64,000 nt of DNA from Pseudomonas putida (GCF_001941965.1 NZ_MKZO01000006.1:1-64000), one strand, 5' to 3'; shown: positions 54,365-63,219, numbered from the stretch's first letter. The notes: generated from the letters alone by a model not told the origin. Numbers and translations: made by a program.

Positions 54365-55375
54365 ATGCGGGAAAACGATTCGGTCGCGGTCTACTTCGTC
54401 CACATCATGCTGTATGCCCTGCGCCAGCAACCGGCGCGGGCTGCGGCGCTGCTGCGCCAGGCCGGTATCGATCCGGTGGTGCTGGAGGATAGCAGCGCCC
54501 GGGTGCCGGCGACGGCGTGCGCCCGTTTGTGGCTGATCCTGATCGAAGCCCTCGACGACGAATTCTTCCACCTCGACAGCCACGGCATGCCCCTGGGCAG
54601 CTTTGCCCTGATCTGCCGCGGGCTGATCCAGGAGCCCAACCTGGAAAAGGCCCTGCGCCAGTGCCTGGGCAACTTCAGCCTGTTCCTGCGGGATATCCGC
54701 GGCAGCCTCAGCCTGCGCGGGCAGCGGGCGGTGATCAGCCTGCACTCGTGCATCGACGATCCGCAGCGCCGGGTTTTTGCCGAAGAAACCTTCCTCGTCC
54801 TGGTGATCAGCCTGCTGTGCTGGCTGGGCGGGCGACGCATTGCAATCGACCGCACCGAGCTGACCGATGCCCGGGTGCGCCTCGAGGACGATGCACTGTT
54901 GTGGGGGCCGAACCTGCAATTGGGGGCGGGGCGGACGGAAGTGGAGTTTGCCGCCGACTACCTGAAGTTGCCGGTGGTACAGGACCTTGGCGCGCTGAAG
55001 ACCTTCCTGCGCAGTGCGCCGCAAGGGTTGGTGGTGCGCTGGCGCAACCAGAACGGCCTGGCGGCGCGGGTGTACCGGCATCTGCGTCGCACCGAGTACG
55101 ACCAGTGGCCGACCTTGCTGGCCCTGGCGGGTGAAATGGGCCTGAGCCCGAGCAGCTTCCGGCGCCAACTGGAACGTGAAGGCTGCTCGTTCCAGCAGAT
55201 CAAGGACGAAGTACGCCGGGCCATGGCCTTCGAATGCCTGCGCGATAGCGACCTCAGCGTTGCCGAGATCGCTGCGCAGACCGGTTTCCAGGAGCCCAGC
55301 GCGTTTCACCGGGCATTCAAGAAGTGGACCGGGGAGAGCCCCGGCAGCTATCGCCAGCGCCTCGCCGAGGCTTAG
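54365..55375 (+). CDS. AraC-family regulator of the OruR/ArgR-like type
   Basis: A 336-residue regulator with a long N-terminal Arabinose_bd-type domain (LRQQPARAAALLRQAGIDPVVL, as in regulators with the PF12625 domain) and a C-terminal AraC helix-turn-helix at residues 235-335 (LALAGEMGLSPSSFRRQLEREG and SVAEIAAQTGFQEPSAFHRAFKKWTG). The start at 54365 has GGAA upstream. It diverges from the thiolase gene across 176 bases and is a candidate activator of that operon, which would then be under two regulators (AraC activation and TetR repression). Its effector is unknown. Confidence 0.87.
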   Translation: MRENDSVAVYFVHIMLYALRQQPARAAALLRQAGIDPVVLEDSSARVPATACARLWLILIEALDDEFFHLDSHGMPLGSFALICRGLIQEPNLEKALRQCLGNFSLFLRDIRGSLSLRGQRAVISLHSCIDDPQRRVFAEETFLVLVISLLCWLGGRRIAIDRTELTDARVRLEDDALLWGPNLQLGAGRTEVEFAADYLKLPVVQDLGALKTFLRSAPQGLVVRWRNQNGLAARVYRHLRRTEYDQWPTLLALAGEMGLSPSSFRRQLEREGCSFQQIKDEVRRAMAFECLRDSDLSVAEIAAQTGFQEPSAFHRAFKKWTGESPGSYRQRLAEA

Positions 55376-55383
55376 GCTTTGTT

Positions 55384-55418
55384 CGAGAAGTGCCTGCGCG
55401 GCGATCAGGCACTTCTCG
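55384..55418. terminator. Bidirectional stem-loop between convergent genes
   Basis: A perfect 13-bp stem (CGAGAAGTGCCTG with CAGGCACTTCTCG) and a 9-base loop lie between the end of the AraC gene and the end of the AhpD-like gene. No strong T-run follows on either strand, so it is at best a weak terminator in either direction. Confidence 0.7.
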
Positions 55419-55425
55419 TACAAAC

Positions 55426-55863
55426 CTACGCCGGGATCATCGCAAAGCCCACGCCAAAGCGGTTCCAGGCATTGATGGTGGCGATGGCCAGGGTCAGGTT
55501 GACCACTTCGCTTTCGCTGAAGTGTTCCAGCAGGGCGTCGTACTGGTGCTGCGGCGCATGTTTCTCCGGCAGGCGGGTCAGGCTCTCGACCCAGGCCAGG
55601 GCGGCCTTTTCCCGTGGGGTGAAGAAGTTCGTCTCGGCCCAGACGCTGAGGGTCTGCAGGCGTGCCTCGGTTTCGCCGGCCTGGCGCGCATCGTTGGCAT
55701 GCAGGTTGACGCAATAGGCACAGCCGTTGATCTGCGAGGCGCGCAGGCGGATCAGCTCGAGCAGCGAGTGCTCCAGGCCGGATTTCACCATGGCCTGCTC
55801 CAGGCCGACCATGGCTTTGTAGGCGTCCGGGGCGTGCTTGGCCCATTCGATTCGGGTGGTCAT
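55426..55863 (-). CDS. AhpD-core alkylhydroperoxidase-like (CMD family) protein
   Basis: A 145-residue CMD-fold protein. The AhpD-type redox motif is complete as GCAYCVNLHANDA (CxxC followed by His), near residues 48-60, with the proton-relay glutamate likely in LLELIRLRAS. Such proteins act as small peroxidases or thiol-disulfide enzymes. The end, NAWNRFGVGFAMIP, is typical of the group. It is monocistronic. It is the second CxxC CMD protein in the window after the one at 202-546, and the third of the CMD fold overall; the two share little beyond the motif. Confidence 0.87.
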   Translation of the reverse strand: MTTRIEWAKHAPDAYKAMVGLEQAMVKSGLEHSLLELIRLRASQINGCAYCVNLHANDARQAGETEARLQTLSVWAETNFFTPREKAALAWVESLTRLPEKHAPQHQYDALLEHFSESEVVNLTLAIATINAWNRFGVGFAMIPA

Positions 55864-55971
55864 TGGCGGGTGCTCCGTTGTGTGTCAGGGGATGGAGCAC
55901 ACCTTAAGTGCAGAGTCCGGCTGGCCGAATAGCCAATTCCGGGTTTTCCAGGGAGGCCAATCCCGCAGGCG

Positions 55972-56295
55972 CTACCAGAGCACGATCGCCGCCAGTTCCA
56001 CCATGCACATCACCGTCACGCACAGCGCCAGCAACAGATGCACCCTGACCCCGGTGGCCACGGTCTCGGCGCACAACCCCTGCACCTGCACTGCGTAACG
56101 TCGCCGCAAGCGCAACCACGCCAGGCCCGCCACCGCCAGGCACAGCCCGGCCGGTAGCACCGCCAGCCAGCCATGATGGGGAACCCAGCGCAGGAAAAAG
56201 CAGCTGCAGACGATCATCGCCAGGATGGTCCGCCGCCACGCCAGCAGGGTGCGCTCCGGTTGCAGGCCGATATCGCCATGGGTCAGTTCAGGCAC
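55972..56295 (-). CDS. DUF202 small membrane protein
   Basis: A 107-residue membrane protein with the DUF202 signature LQPERTLLAWRRTILAMIV near the N-terminus and three hydrophobic helices. Function is unknown. The GTG start at 56295 overlaps the end of the neighbouring DUF202 gene by eight bases; a TTG at 56316 is an alternative. The pair is probably translationally coupled and the two proteins may form a hetero-oligomer. Confidence 0.75.
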   Translation of the reverse strand: MPELTHGDIGLQPERTLLAWRRTILAMIVCSCFFLRWVPHHGWLAVLPAGLCLAVAGLAWLRLRRRYAVQVQGLCAETVATGVRVHLLLALCVTVMCMVELAAIVLW

Positions 56296-56674
56296 GGAAG
56301 AACACCGCCCAGGCAAAGATCACCATCACCAGCGACACCCCGATCGACAGCGCCGGGGCAATCATCGGGAAGGGCAGCGGCTGGCGCTTGCGCATGGCGC
56401 GCTCGACGTTCAGCCAGCGGATGAAGGCCGGCAGGCTCAGCAGCAGCGCCAGGACGATCAGCGACACTGCCAGCAAGCGGCGGGTGCCGGAGGAGAAGAT
56501 CTCGGCGGTGAACATGTCCACCGCGATACCGCTGGCCAGCAGGGCCAGGGACGTGCGGATCCAGGCGAGGAAGGTGCGCTCGTTGGCCAGGGTGAAGCGC
56601 GGGTCCGGTTCCTGGCCGTCGGCGAGGAGCTTGCTCGCGAGCCAGCCGCGGGAGGGGTCGGTGTTGTCGGTCAT
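56288..56674 (-). CDS. YidH-type DUF202 membrane protein
   Basis: A 128-residue membrane protein of the YidH/DUF202 family, with a short soluble N-terminus (PSRGWLASKLLADGQEPD), the signature RFTLANERTFLAWIRTSLALLASG, and three membrane helices. It is the longer partner of the overlapping DUF202 gene downstream. The family is widespread and its role is unknown; in enterics the same pair is yidH-yidG. A 169-base gap separates it from the sigma factor gene. Confidence 0.85.
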   Translation of the reverse strand: MTDNTDPSRGWLASKLLADGQEPDPRFTLANERTFLAWIRTSLALLASGIAVDMFTAEIFSSGTRRLLAVSLIVLALLLSLPAFIRWLNVERAMRKRQPLPFPMIAPALSIGVSLVMVIFAWAVFFRA

Positions 56675-56843
56675 GGGGTGCTCTCCTGATGGCGAAGGTC
56701 AAGCATTCGGCCGTCGCACTTTCCGCGATGTGGTTCGCCGATGGCAAGTGCAATAGAAGGTCCGACAGCAGATCGCGTCAGGGCTGTCAGCCGCAATGCG
56801 ATTTCCCGGCATCCCCTTCGCGCAGGCAGTACCGTCCTGGGTC

Positions 56844-57362
56844 CTACAGCGCCCGGTCCCGACAGTGCAGCAGCGCCTCGCGAATCATCGCGCTGACCAG
56901 TGCCGGCGAGACCCCCAGGGCGCGGGCGATCTCGTTCTGCTTCATGCCATGGATACGGCTCATCTCGAAGGCTTGCCGGGTGCGCGCCGGCAGGTCGGCG
57001 AGGGCGGCCGAGACCCGCTCCAGCACCTGTTGGTCCGAGATCAACGCCTCCGGATTGGCCCCCGGCGGCACCGGCGCTTCATCGCATTCAGTCTCGGCAT
57101 TGATCAGCCGGTCTTCGAACTGGCGTCGCCGGTAATGATCGATCGACAGGTTGTGCACCACGCGGTTGAGGTACGAGACCCGGGACTGGATCTGCTGGTC
57201 CTTGCCGGCGTCATCGACCTTGATAAACGCCTCGTGGACGATGTCCTCGGCGTGGCTGCGGCAGCCGATGATCTTCGCGGCCAGGCCGATCAGGCGCGAG
57301 CGCTGGGTCGAGAACACCTCGAGCCAGGGAGAACCACCGCGGGCCACACCGGTTTTTTGCAT
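56844..57362 (-). CDS. FecI-like ECF sigma factor
   Basis: A 172-residue ECF sigma factor of the iron-starvation type. Region 2 is LIGLAAKIIGCRSHAEDIVHEAFIKV and region 4 is LPARTRQAFEMSRIHGMKQNEIARALGVSPALVSAMI. It should bind RNA polymerase and direct it to the downstream TonB-receptor promoter when a siderophore signal arrives. Unusually, its gene is divergent from the fecR-like gene rather than just before it. A Fur-box-like sequence lies about 55 bases upstream of its start, consistent with expression under iron limitation. Confidence 0.9.
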   Translation of the reverse strand: MQKTGVARGGSPWLEVFSTQRSRLIGLAAKIIGCRSHAEDIVHEAFIKVDDAGKDQQIQSRVSYLNRVVHNLSIDHYRRRQFEDRLINAETECDEAPVPPGANPEALISDQQVLERVSAALADLPARTRQAFEMSRIHGMKQNEIARALGVSPALVSAMIREALLHCRDRAL

Positions 57363-57416
57363 GGGATACCTGGGTTCCGTTCTTGAAGTCAGCGCGCACG
57401 GTCGGGAAATCTAGTG

Positions 57417-57434
57417 CTATCAAGAAGTATTTGC
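57417..57434 (-). promoter_or_regulatory. Candidate Fur box upstream of the sigma gene
   Basis: On the minus strand GCAAATACTTCTTGATAG resembles the Fur-box half GCAAATAATTCTCATTTG in 13 of 18 bases, about 55 bases before the sigma start. The position, in the sigma-fecR divergent gap, fits iron repression. This is a moderate match. Confidence 0.4.
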
Positions 57435-57520
57435 AACAACTCTCGTAAATGGCGCGCCAGGGCAGCCAGGGCAAAAGCGGATGGAGTAAGCTTGCCCACT
57501 TTCCGCCCATGGCCGTCCCG

Positions 57521-58462
57521 ATGTCCGACCCTGCCCAGCCTGAGAAAACCCCGAGCGAGATGGCCGCCGACTGGTGCGTGCGCCTGCATTTCGAGGAATG
57601 CAGCGCGGCGGACCGGGCGGCGTTCCTGCGCTGGTATCACGCTGATCCGGTGCACGCCATCGAGTACGCCAACATGTGCCGGGTGTGGCAGGTCAGCGAG
57701 CAGTTGCCGGCGCCGGCGACCCGGCGTCGCCGCCTGCCGTCGCTGGCCCGCGCCGCCGCCTTGCTGCTGGCGGTGGGGGCGGCGTGGAGCGCCGGCTGGT
57801 CGTGGGGCGTGTTGCCGGGCAGCGTGCGTTACTACGCCGCCGAGGAACTGCGCCGCCAGGTGCAGTTGCCGGACCGCAGTGTGGTGGAGCTCAACCGGCG
57901 CACCGGCCTGCTTTACCTCGGCTACCGTGACCAGCGGCAGATTCGCCTGCGTGACGGCGAAGCCTTCTTCGATGTGCAGCGCGATACCGACAAGCCTTTC
58001 GTGATCAACACCGAGAACGCCCGGGTGCGGGTGACCGGCACCCATTTCAACGTCTGGACCACGCCGCCGCAGAGCACCGTCACCGTCGCCGAAGGCACCG
58101 TGCTGGTCTCCCGTGGCGAGGACGGCGAGGGCGCCAACCAGGGCGCGGAGCTGACTGCCGGCCTGCAGGCCGACGTTCGTCCAGGGCGGGCGCCACAGCT
58201 GCGCCGGGTCGATCCGGCGCGGGCCACGGCCTGGCGCCATGACAAGCTGATCCTCGATGACGTCAGCCTGCGCGAGGCCATCGTGCAGTTGAACCGTTAC
58301 CTCGAGGTGCCTCTGCAACTGGACGGCAGCGCCATCGCCGAGCTGCGCCTGGGCGGGATCTACGACATCGCCGAGCTAGGCCAACTGGTGGCCGCATTGC
58401 CACGGATCCTCCCGGTGAAACTGCGCCGCGGCGACGGCGTGCTGATCCTCTCCGCCCGCTGA
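57521..58462 (+). CDS. FecR-family anti-sigma / signal transducer
   Basis: A 313-residue inner-membrane protein. The N-terminal cytosolic part has the DUF4880-type segment EMAADWCVRLHFEECSAADRAAFLRWYHADPVHAIEYANM that binds the sigma factor; a membrane helix (ARAAALLLAVGAAWSAGWSW) follows at about residue 80, then the periplasmic FecR domain and a C-terminal STN-like part that contacts the receptor. It keeps the sigma factor silent until the receptor signals. Start at 57521 (MSDPAQPEK) is preferred, though ATG at 57509 is in frame. It is followed by the receptor gene after 116 bases. Confidence 0.9.
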   Translation: MSDPAQPEKTPSEMAADWCVRLHFEECSAADRAAFLRWYHADPVHAIEYANMCRVWQVSEQLPAPATRRRRLPSLARAAALLLAVGAAWSAGWSWGVLPGSVRYYAAEELRRQVQLPDRSVVELNRRTGLLYLGYRDQRQIRLRDGEAFFDVQRDTDKPFVINTENARVRVTGTHFNVWTTPPQSTVTVAEGTVLVSRGEDGEGANQGAELTAGLQADVRPGRAPQLRRVDPARATAWRHDKLILDDVSLREAIVQLNRYLEVPLQLDGSAIAELRLGGIYDIAELGQLVAALPRILPVKLRRGDGVLILSAR

Positions 58463-58553
58463 AATCACGCGCTCCCGACAATTCGCTGAACAAATCCGCG
58501 ACTCGTTCGTCGATCCGGCATGCGCCCGGTTTCATCCCTCGCGCAGGCCAATA

Positions 58554-58572
58554 CATAACGAGAATCGTCAGG
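58554..58572 (+). promoter_or_regulatory. Candidate Fur box overlapping the receptor ribosome binding site
   Basis: The 19 bases CATAACGAGAATCGTCAGG match the Fur-box form GATAATGAGAATCATTATC in 13 of 19 positions, including the central GAGAATC. It ends in the AGGAG ribosome binding site, seven bases before the receptor ATG. Iron-loaded Fur bound here would block transcription through the start site. Confidence 0.45.
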
Positions 58573-58578
58573 AGCATC

Positions 58579-60957
58579 ATGATCACCCACCCGCTGAATC
58601 ATTCGCCGCAACGGCTGCGCCAGTGCATCGCCGCCGCGACCCTGGGCCTTGCCATGGCCATGGCGCCGTCGGTCCGCGCCGAGCCCGTAGCGATCGACAT
58701 TCCGTCCAAGACCCTGGCTGCGGCGCTGACCGACCTGGGCAACCAGGCCGGGCTGCAGATCCTCTACAGCCAGGACATCGTCTCCGGCTTGCGCAGCCAG
58801 GGTGTGTCCGGGCAGATGGAGCCAGAGCAGGCGCTGCGGCAGATGCTCCAGGGGACCGCGATCGTCTTCCTGATCGATGGCCGCCACGTCACCCTGCAGG
58901 ACAGCGCCGGGGAGGCGAGCCTGGTGCTGCCGGGCACCAGTATTTCCGGCCAGGCCTACAGCTCGGTGACGCCGGATGATGGCTACGTCGCCAAGCGCGC
59001 TTCGGCGGGGAGCAAGACCGACACGCCGATCATCGAAACGCCGTATTCGGTGTCGGTGGTCACCCGCGAGCAGATCCAGGCCCAGCAGCCCAAGACCGTG
59101 TCCCAGGCGCTGCGCTACACGCCGGGGATCAACACCGAGCTGGCCGGTCCGCAGTTCGTCACCGACCAGCTGACCATCCGCGGTTTCCAGCAGGGCACCG
59201 GGCGCATGCTGCGTGACGGCACCCGGACCTTCCTCCCCGAGTTCCTCGGCTGGGATGCCCCCGAGCCCTATGGCCTGGAGCGCATCGAGGTGCTGCGTGG
59301 TGCCAGTTCGGTGCTCTACGGCGCCTCGGACCCCGGTGGGCAGATCAACCTGGTGAGCAAGCGGCCCACCACCGAACCGTTGCGCCAGGTGCAAGTGCAG
59401 GGTGGCAACCATGACTACCAGCAGACGGCCTTCGACCTGGGCGATGCGCTGGACGATGAAGGCGTCTGGAGCTACCGCCTGACCGGCCTGTTCCGCGAGG
59501 CCGATGCCCAGGCCGACGACATCACCAACCGCCGCGAGTACCTGGCCCCCGCGATCAGCTTCCGGCCCAATGCCGATACCGAGCTGACGGTGCTGGGCGA
59601 GTACCAGAAGCAGACCGGCAACTTCGCCAACCCGCTGCCGGCCCAGGGCACGGTGTTCCACGATCCCCGTGGCCGCCTGGACCGCGATACCAACGTCGGC
59701 GACAGCGCCTACGACTTCATGACCAACGAGAAGACCTCCCTGGGCTATGTCTTCGAGCACCATGTCGACGAGGTCTGGACCCTGCGCCAGAACGTGCGCT
59801 ACAGCGACTACCGCCAGTCCAGTTCGGAAATCGCCATCTTCGGCCCGGTCGGCAGCGACTATTCGCGCTACAACGACCAGCGCAAGGGCGATGGCCGCCT
59901 GTTCACCATGGACAACCAGGTTCAGGCCAACTTCGCCACCGGGCCGCTGGAGCACACCTTGCTGATGGGCGTGGACTACAACAATGGCAAGTTCGACCAG
60001 CAGCAGGCGCTCAACTTCATCCTCGAACCCTTCGATGTGTACAACCCGGCGCACGGCCAGGCGCTGACCTACGCGCCGGTCAGCAGGGCGAGTTGGGAGC
60101 AGAAGCTGTCGCAGACCGGTGTCTACCTGCAGGACCAGTTGAAGGTCGACAACTGGGTATTCCTGCTTGGCGGTCGCTACGACTGGGCCAGCAACCAGAA
60201 GGACGACCGTGATCCGCAGACCCAGAAGGACGAAAAGTTCAGCGGCCGGGCGGGCATCGTCTACCTCTTCGACAACGGCCTGGCGCCTTATGCCAGCTAC
60301 AGCGAGTCGTTCCTCCCGGTGATGGGCGTGACCGCCAGCAACAGCCAGTTGTCGCCGGAGAGCGGCAAGCAGTACGAGCTGGGCCTGAAGTACGAGCCGC
60401 CGGGGGCTAACAGCCTGTACACCGTCGCGATGTTCGACCTGACCAAGCGCAATGCCACGGAGTATGTTTCCGGCGTGGCCCGCCAGGATGGCGAGCGTCG
60501 CTCCCGGGGGATCGAGTTCGAGGCCAAGACCGAGATCAGCAAGGGCTTCAACCTGATCGGCAGCTACACCTGGAACGATGTCGAGGTGACCAAATCCGAT
60601 CTCGGCACCGAGGGCAATACGCCGATCCGCATTCCCGAGCACATGGCCTCGGTCTGGGCCGACTACATCTTCCAGGGCGGGCCGCTGGCCGGCTTGAGAT
60701 TGGGGGCGGGGGCGCGCTATGTAGGCAGCACCTACGGTGACGACATCAACAGCTTCAAAGTCGACAGCTACACGCTGTTCGATGCGCTGGTGGCCTATGA
60801 CCTGGGCAAGCTCGATGCGTCGCTGCACGGGATGGAGGTGTCGCTGAACGCCAACAACCTGCTCGACGAGAAGTACGTGGCCGGGTGCTTCAGCACGGTG
60901 GGCTGCCAGTATGGGCAGCAGCGGACGGTGTACGGGTCGGTGACCTACAACTGGTAA
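58579..60957 (+). CDS. TonB-dependent siderophore receptor with STN signalling domain
   Basis: A 792-residue outer-membrane receptor. After a signal peptide ending SVRAEP, an STN signalling domain fills residues about 40-95 (LAAALTDLGNQAGLQILYSQDIV), then a plug domain from about 140 (ETPYSVSVVTREQIQAQQ, ERIEVLRGASSVLYGASDPGG) and a 22-strand barrel ending with the aromatic residue W. The C-terminal CFSTVGCQYGQQRTVYGS resembles ferrichrome/ferrioxamine receptors (FhuA, FiuA, FoxA), so a hydroxamate siderophore is the best guess. STN makes it a transducer that signals to the FecR-like protein. AGGAG is before the ATG. Confidence 0.92.
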   Translation: MITHPLNHSPQRLRQCIAAATLGLAMAMAPSVRAEPVAIDIPSKTLAAALTDLGNQAGLQILYSQDIVSGLRSQGVSGQMEPEQALRQMLQGTAIVFLIDGRHVTLQDSAGEASLVLPGTSISGQAYSSVTPDDGYVAKRASAGSKTDTPIIETPYSVSVVTREQIQAQQPKTVSQALRYTPGINTELAGPQFVTDQLTIRGFQQGTGRMLRDGTRTFLPEFLGWDAPEPYGLERIEVLRGASSVLYGASDPGGQINLVSKRPTTEPLRQVQVQGGNHDYQQTAFDLGDALDDEGVWSYRLTGLFREADAQADDITNRREYLAPAISFRPNADTELTVLGEYQKQTGNFANPLPAQGTVFHDPRGRLDRDTNVGDSAYDFMTNEKTSLGYVFEHHVDEVWTLRQNVRYSDYRQSSSEIAIFGPVGSDYSRYNDQRKGDGRLFTMDNQVQANFATGPLEHTLLMGVDYNNGKFDQQQALNFILEPFDVYNPAHGQALTYAPVSRASWEQKLSQTGVYLQDQLKVDNWVFLLGGRYDWASNQKDDRDPQTQKDEKFSGRAGIVYLFDNGLAPYASYSESFLPVMGVTASNSQLSPESGKQYELGLKYEPPGANSLYTVAMFDLTKRNATEYVSGVARQDGERRSRGIEFEAKTEISKGFNLIGSYTWNDVEVTKSDLGTEGNTPIRIPEHMASVWADYIFQGGPLAGLRLGAGARYVGSTYGDDINSFKVDSYTLFDALVAYDLGKLDASLHGMEVSLNANNLLDEKYVAGCFSTVGCQYGQQRTVYGSVTYNW

Positions 60958-60996
60958 GTGATTGGTCAAAACCGGTTCTCGCGGCTGGTCAAAAAC

Positions 60997-61084
60997 CTGT
61001 GGGAGCTGGCTTGCCAGCGATTAGGCCGGCTTGAGCAATGATGTTGTCAGGTCTGGCCAAATCGCTGGCAAGCCAGCTCCCACA
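60997..61084. repeat. REP doublet
   Basis: Inverted common REP copies about 45 bases apart between the receptor gene and the hybrid kinase gene. Spacer similar to that of the doublet at 22661. Confidence 0.9.
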
Positions 61085-61210
61085 AGGTCCGCGGTTGGCG
61101 AATTTTCGACGACAGGGAATTTATTCCGCCCCCGCACTGTCTTCCCCTGCGTCAAGGCGATCGGCTATCGTCGCCGGGCACCGTTCCCGTTCGCCGCCGC
61201 GAGGCCCGTC

Positions 61211-63205
61211 ATGCAATCTCCATCCTCCGATACCGGCGACGCCCTCGAGCGTCTGCAACTGGCCCTGGATTCCGGGGCCATCAGTGGCACCTGGGTCTGG
61301 GACATCCCCAACAACAGCGTCACCGCCGACCAACCCTTTTCCAGGGCTTTCGGCCTGCCCCTGGACCGCTGCCGCGCCGGCATGCCGATCGAGGAAGCCT
61401 TCACCTCGATCCATCCTGGCGACCTCGATCGCGTCGCCGCCGAAATCCAGCAGACCATGCAGCGCGGCGGGGCCTTTCGCTGCGAGTACCGGGTCCGGCA
61501 GCAAGACGGCTGCTACCGCTGGATCGAAGCCAGCGGCCATTGCGAACTGGACGCCGAAGGGCAGCCCGTGCGCTTCCCGGGCGTACTCATCGATATCGAG
61601 TCGCGCCGCGCGGCGGAGGCCGAGCGCGATCGGGTGTCGGCGCTGCAGCGGATCTTCGCCGGGGCGGTCCCCGGCGTGGTCTACGCCAAGGACCTGGACG
61701 GGCGGATGCTGGTGGCCAACCACGGCACCACCGAGCTGATCGGCAAGCCGCCCGCCTTTTATATCGGCAAGACCGACCTGGAATTCCTCGAGGACAAGGA
61801 GCAGGCACGCCAGGTGATGGCCACCGACCAGCGCATCATGCACGGCGGCAAGGCCGAGCAGATCGAGGAGCAGGTCGACATGGCAGACGGCACCGCGGCC
61901 ATCTGGCTGTCGGTGAAGGCTCCCTTGCTGGATGACACGGGGGCGGTCATGGGCTTGATCGGCTCTTCCATCGACGTCACGGCCAAGAAAGCCGCCGAAG
62001 AGGCGCTGCTCAATCTCAACCGCACCCTGGAAACCCGGATCGGCGAGGCCCTCGCCGAAAACGAGGCCGCGCAGGCCGCACTGCGTCAGGCGCAGAAGAT
62101 GGAGGCGGTTGGCCAGCTCACCGGCGGTATCGCCCATGACTTCAACAACCTGCTGGCCGGCATCACCGGCAGCCTGGACCTCATCAAACTGCGCCTGGCG
62201 CAGGGCCGCTCGGCGGATCTCGAGCGCTATGTGGCGGTGGCCTACGGTGCGGCGCAAAGGGCCGCCGCGTTGACCCACCGCTTGCTGGCGTTCTCTCGCC
62301 AGCAAACCTTGCTGCCGGTACCCACCGATATCAATTCGCTGGTCAGCGGCATGGAAGAGCTGATCCAGCGCACGGTCGGGCCGACCATCGATGTCTCGGT
62401 GCAACTGGAGTCGCTGCGTTCGACCTGCGTGGTCGATCCGGCCCAGGTGGAAAACGCCCTGTTGAACCTGTGCATCAATGCCCGCGATGCCTTGCGTGGT
62501 GGCGGCGAGCTGCGCATCAGGACCTTCGACCAGCCAGGCGGCCAGCACGAACTGCCGCCCGGCGACTACCTGACCATCGCGGTGGAGGACGATGGCTGCG
62601 GCATGAGCCCCGAGGTGCTGGCCAAGGCCTTCGAGCCGTTCTTTACCACCAAGGCGGTCGGTGCCGGTTCGGGCCTGGGCTTGCCGATGATCTACGGTTT
62701 TGCCCGGCAGTCCGGCGGCCAGGTGCGGATCGAATCCGAGGAGGGCAGGGGTACCCAGGTATTCCTGTCGCTGCCGGCACGGCCCCAGTTGCTTGCGCCG
62801 CCAGCGCGCGAACAGACCGTGGAGGACGTCGCCAGGGTCGCCAGTGGCGCCACGGTGCTGGTGGTCGAGGATGAGGCCTCGGTGCGGGCCTTCGTCAGCG
62901 AGACGCTCACCGGGCATGGCTATTCGGTGATCGAGGCGGCGGACAGCAAGGCCGGGCTGCGCCTGTTGCGCTCGGACATTCCCATTGATGCGCTGGTCAC
63001 CGATATCGGCTTGCCCGGTGGCATGGACGGGCATCGGATGGTGCTGGAAAGCCGCGCGGCGCGGCCTGGCTTGCCGGTGCTGTTCATGACCGGCTACGCG
63101 CGACCGGAAGTGCTGGACAACTCGCCGCTGGAAGCGCCGGTACTGACCAAGCCGTTTGCCCTGGAGGCGCTGCTTCGGAGTGTCGATGCGCTGTTGAAAC
63201 GCTGA
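61211..63205 (+). CDS. Soluble hybrid histidine kinase with PAS domains and receiver
   Basis: A 664-residue cytosolic kinase with no membrane helix. Two PAS domains come first (about residues 20-135 and 150-260), then a short coiled coil, a histidine-kinase domain with phospho-acceptor His309 in LTGGIAHDFNNLLAG, and an ATP-binding domain with NLCINARDAL, DDGCGMSP and GSGLGLPMI. A receiver domain ends the protein, with Asp598 in LVTDIGLPGGMDG as the phosphate site. The H-D-F-N-N-L form defines a large family of hybrid kinases that signal without a dedicated partner gene. No response regulator lies nearby. ATG at 61211 begins a normal N-terminus; upstream codons run into the REP. Confidence 0.92.
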   Translation: MQSPSSDTGDALERLQLALDSGAISGTWVWDIPNNSVTADQPFSRAFGLPLDRCRAGMPIEEAFTSIHPGDLDRVAAEIQQTMQRGGAFRCEYRVRQQDGCYRWIEASGHCELDAEGQPVRFPGVLIDIESRRAAEAERDRVSALQRIFAGAVPGVVYAKDLDGRMLVANHGTTELIGKPPAFYIGKTDLEFLEDKEQARQVMATDQRIMHGGKAEQIEEQVDMADGTAAIWLSVKAPLLDDTGAVMGLIGSSIDVTAKKAAEEALLNLNRTLETRIGEALAENEAAQAALRQAQKMEAVGQLTGGIAHDFNNLLAGITGSLDLIKLRLAQGRSADLERYVAVAYGAAQRAAALTHRLLAFSRQQTLLPVPTDINSLVSGMEELIQRTVGPTIDVSVQLESLRSTCVVDPAQVENALLNLCINARDALRGGGELRIRTFDQPGGQHELPPGDYLTIAVEDDGCGMSPEVLAKAFEPFFTTKAVGAGSGLGLPMIYGFARQSGGQVRIESEEGRGTQVFLSLPARPQLLAPPAREQTVEDVARVASGATVLVVEDEASVRAFVSETLTGHGYSVIEAADSKAGLRLLRSDIPIDALVTDIGLPGGMDGHRMVLESRAARPGLPVLFMTGYARPEVLDNSPLEAPVLTKPFALEALLRSVDALLKR

Positions 63206-63219
63206 GAGCGACGCGGACC

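Noticed and set aside
58465..60969. Long minus-strand open frame opposite the TonB receptor.
   Set aside because: It mirrors the receptor codons; its translation has no signal peptide, domain or membrane segment and it has no separate promoter or ribosome binding site.
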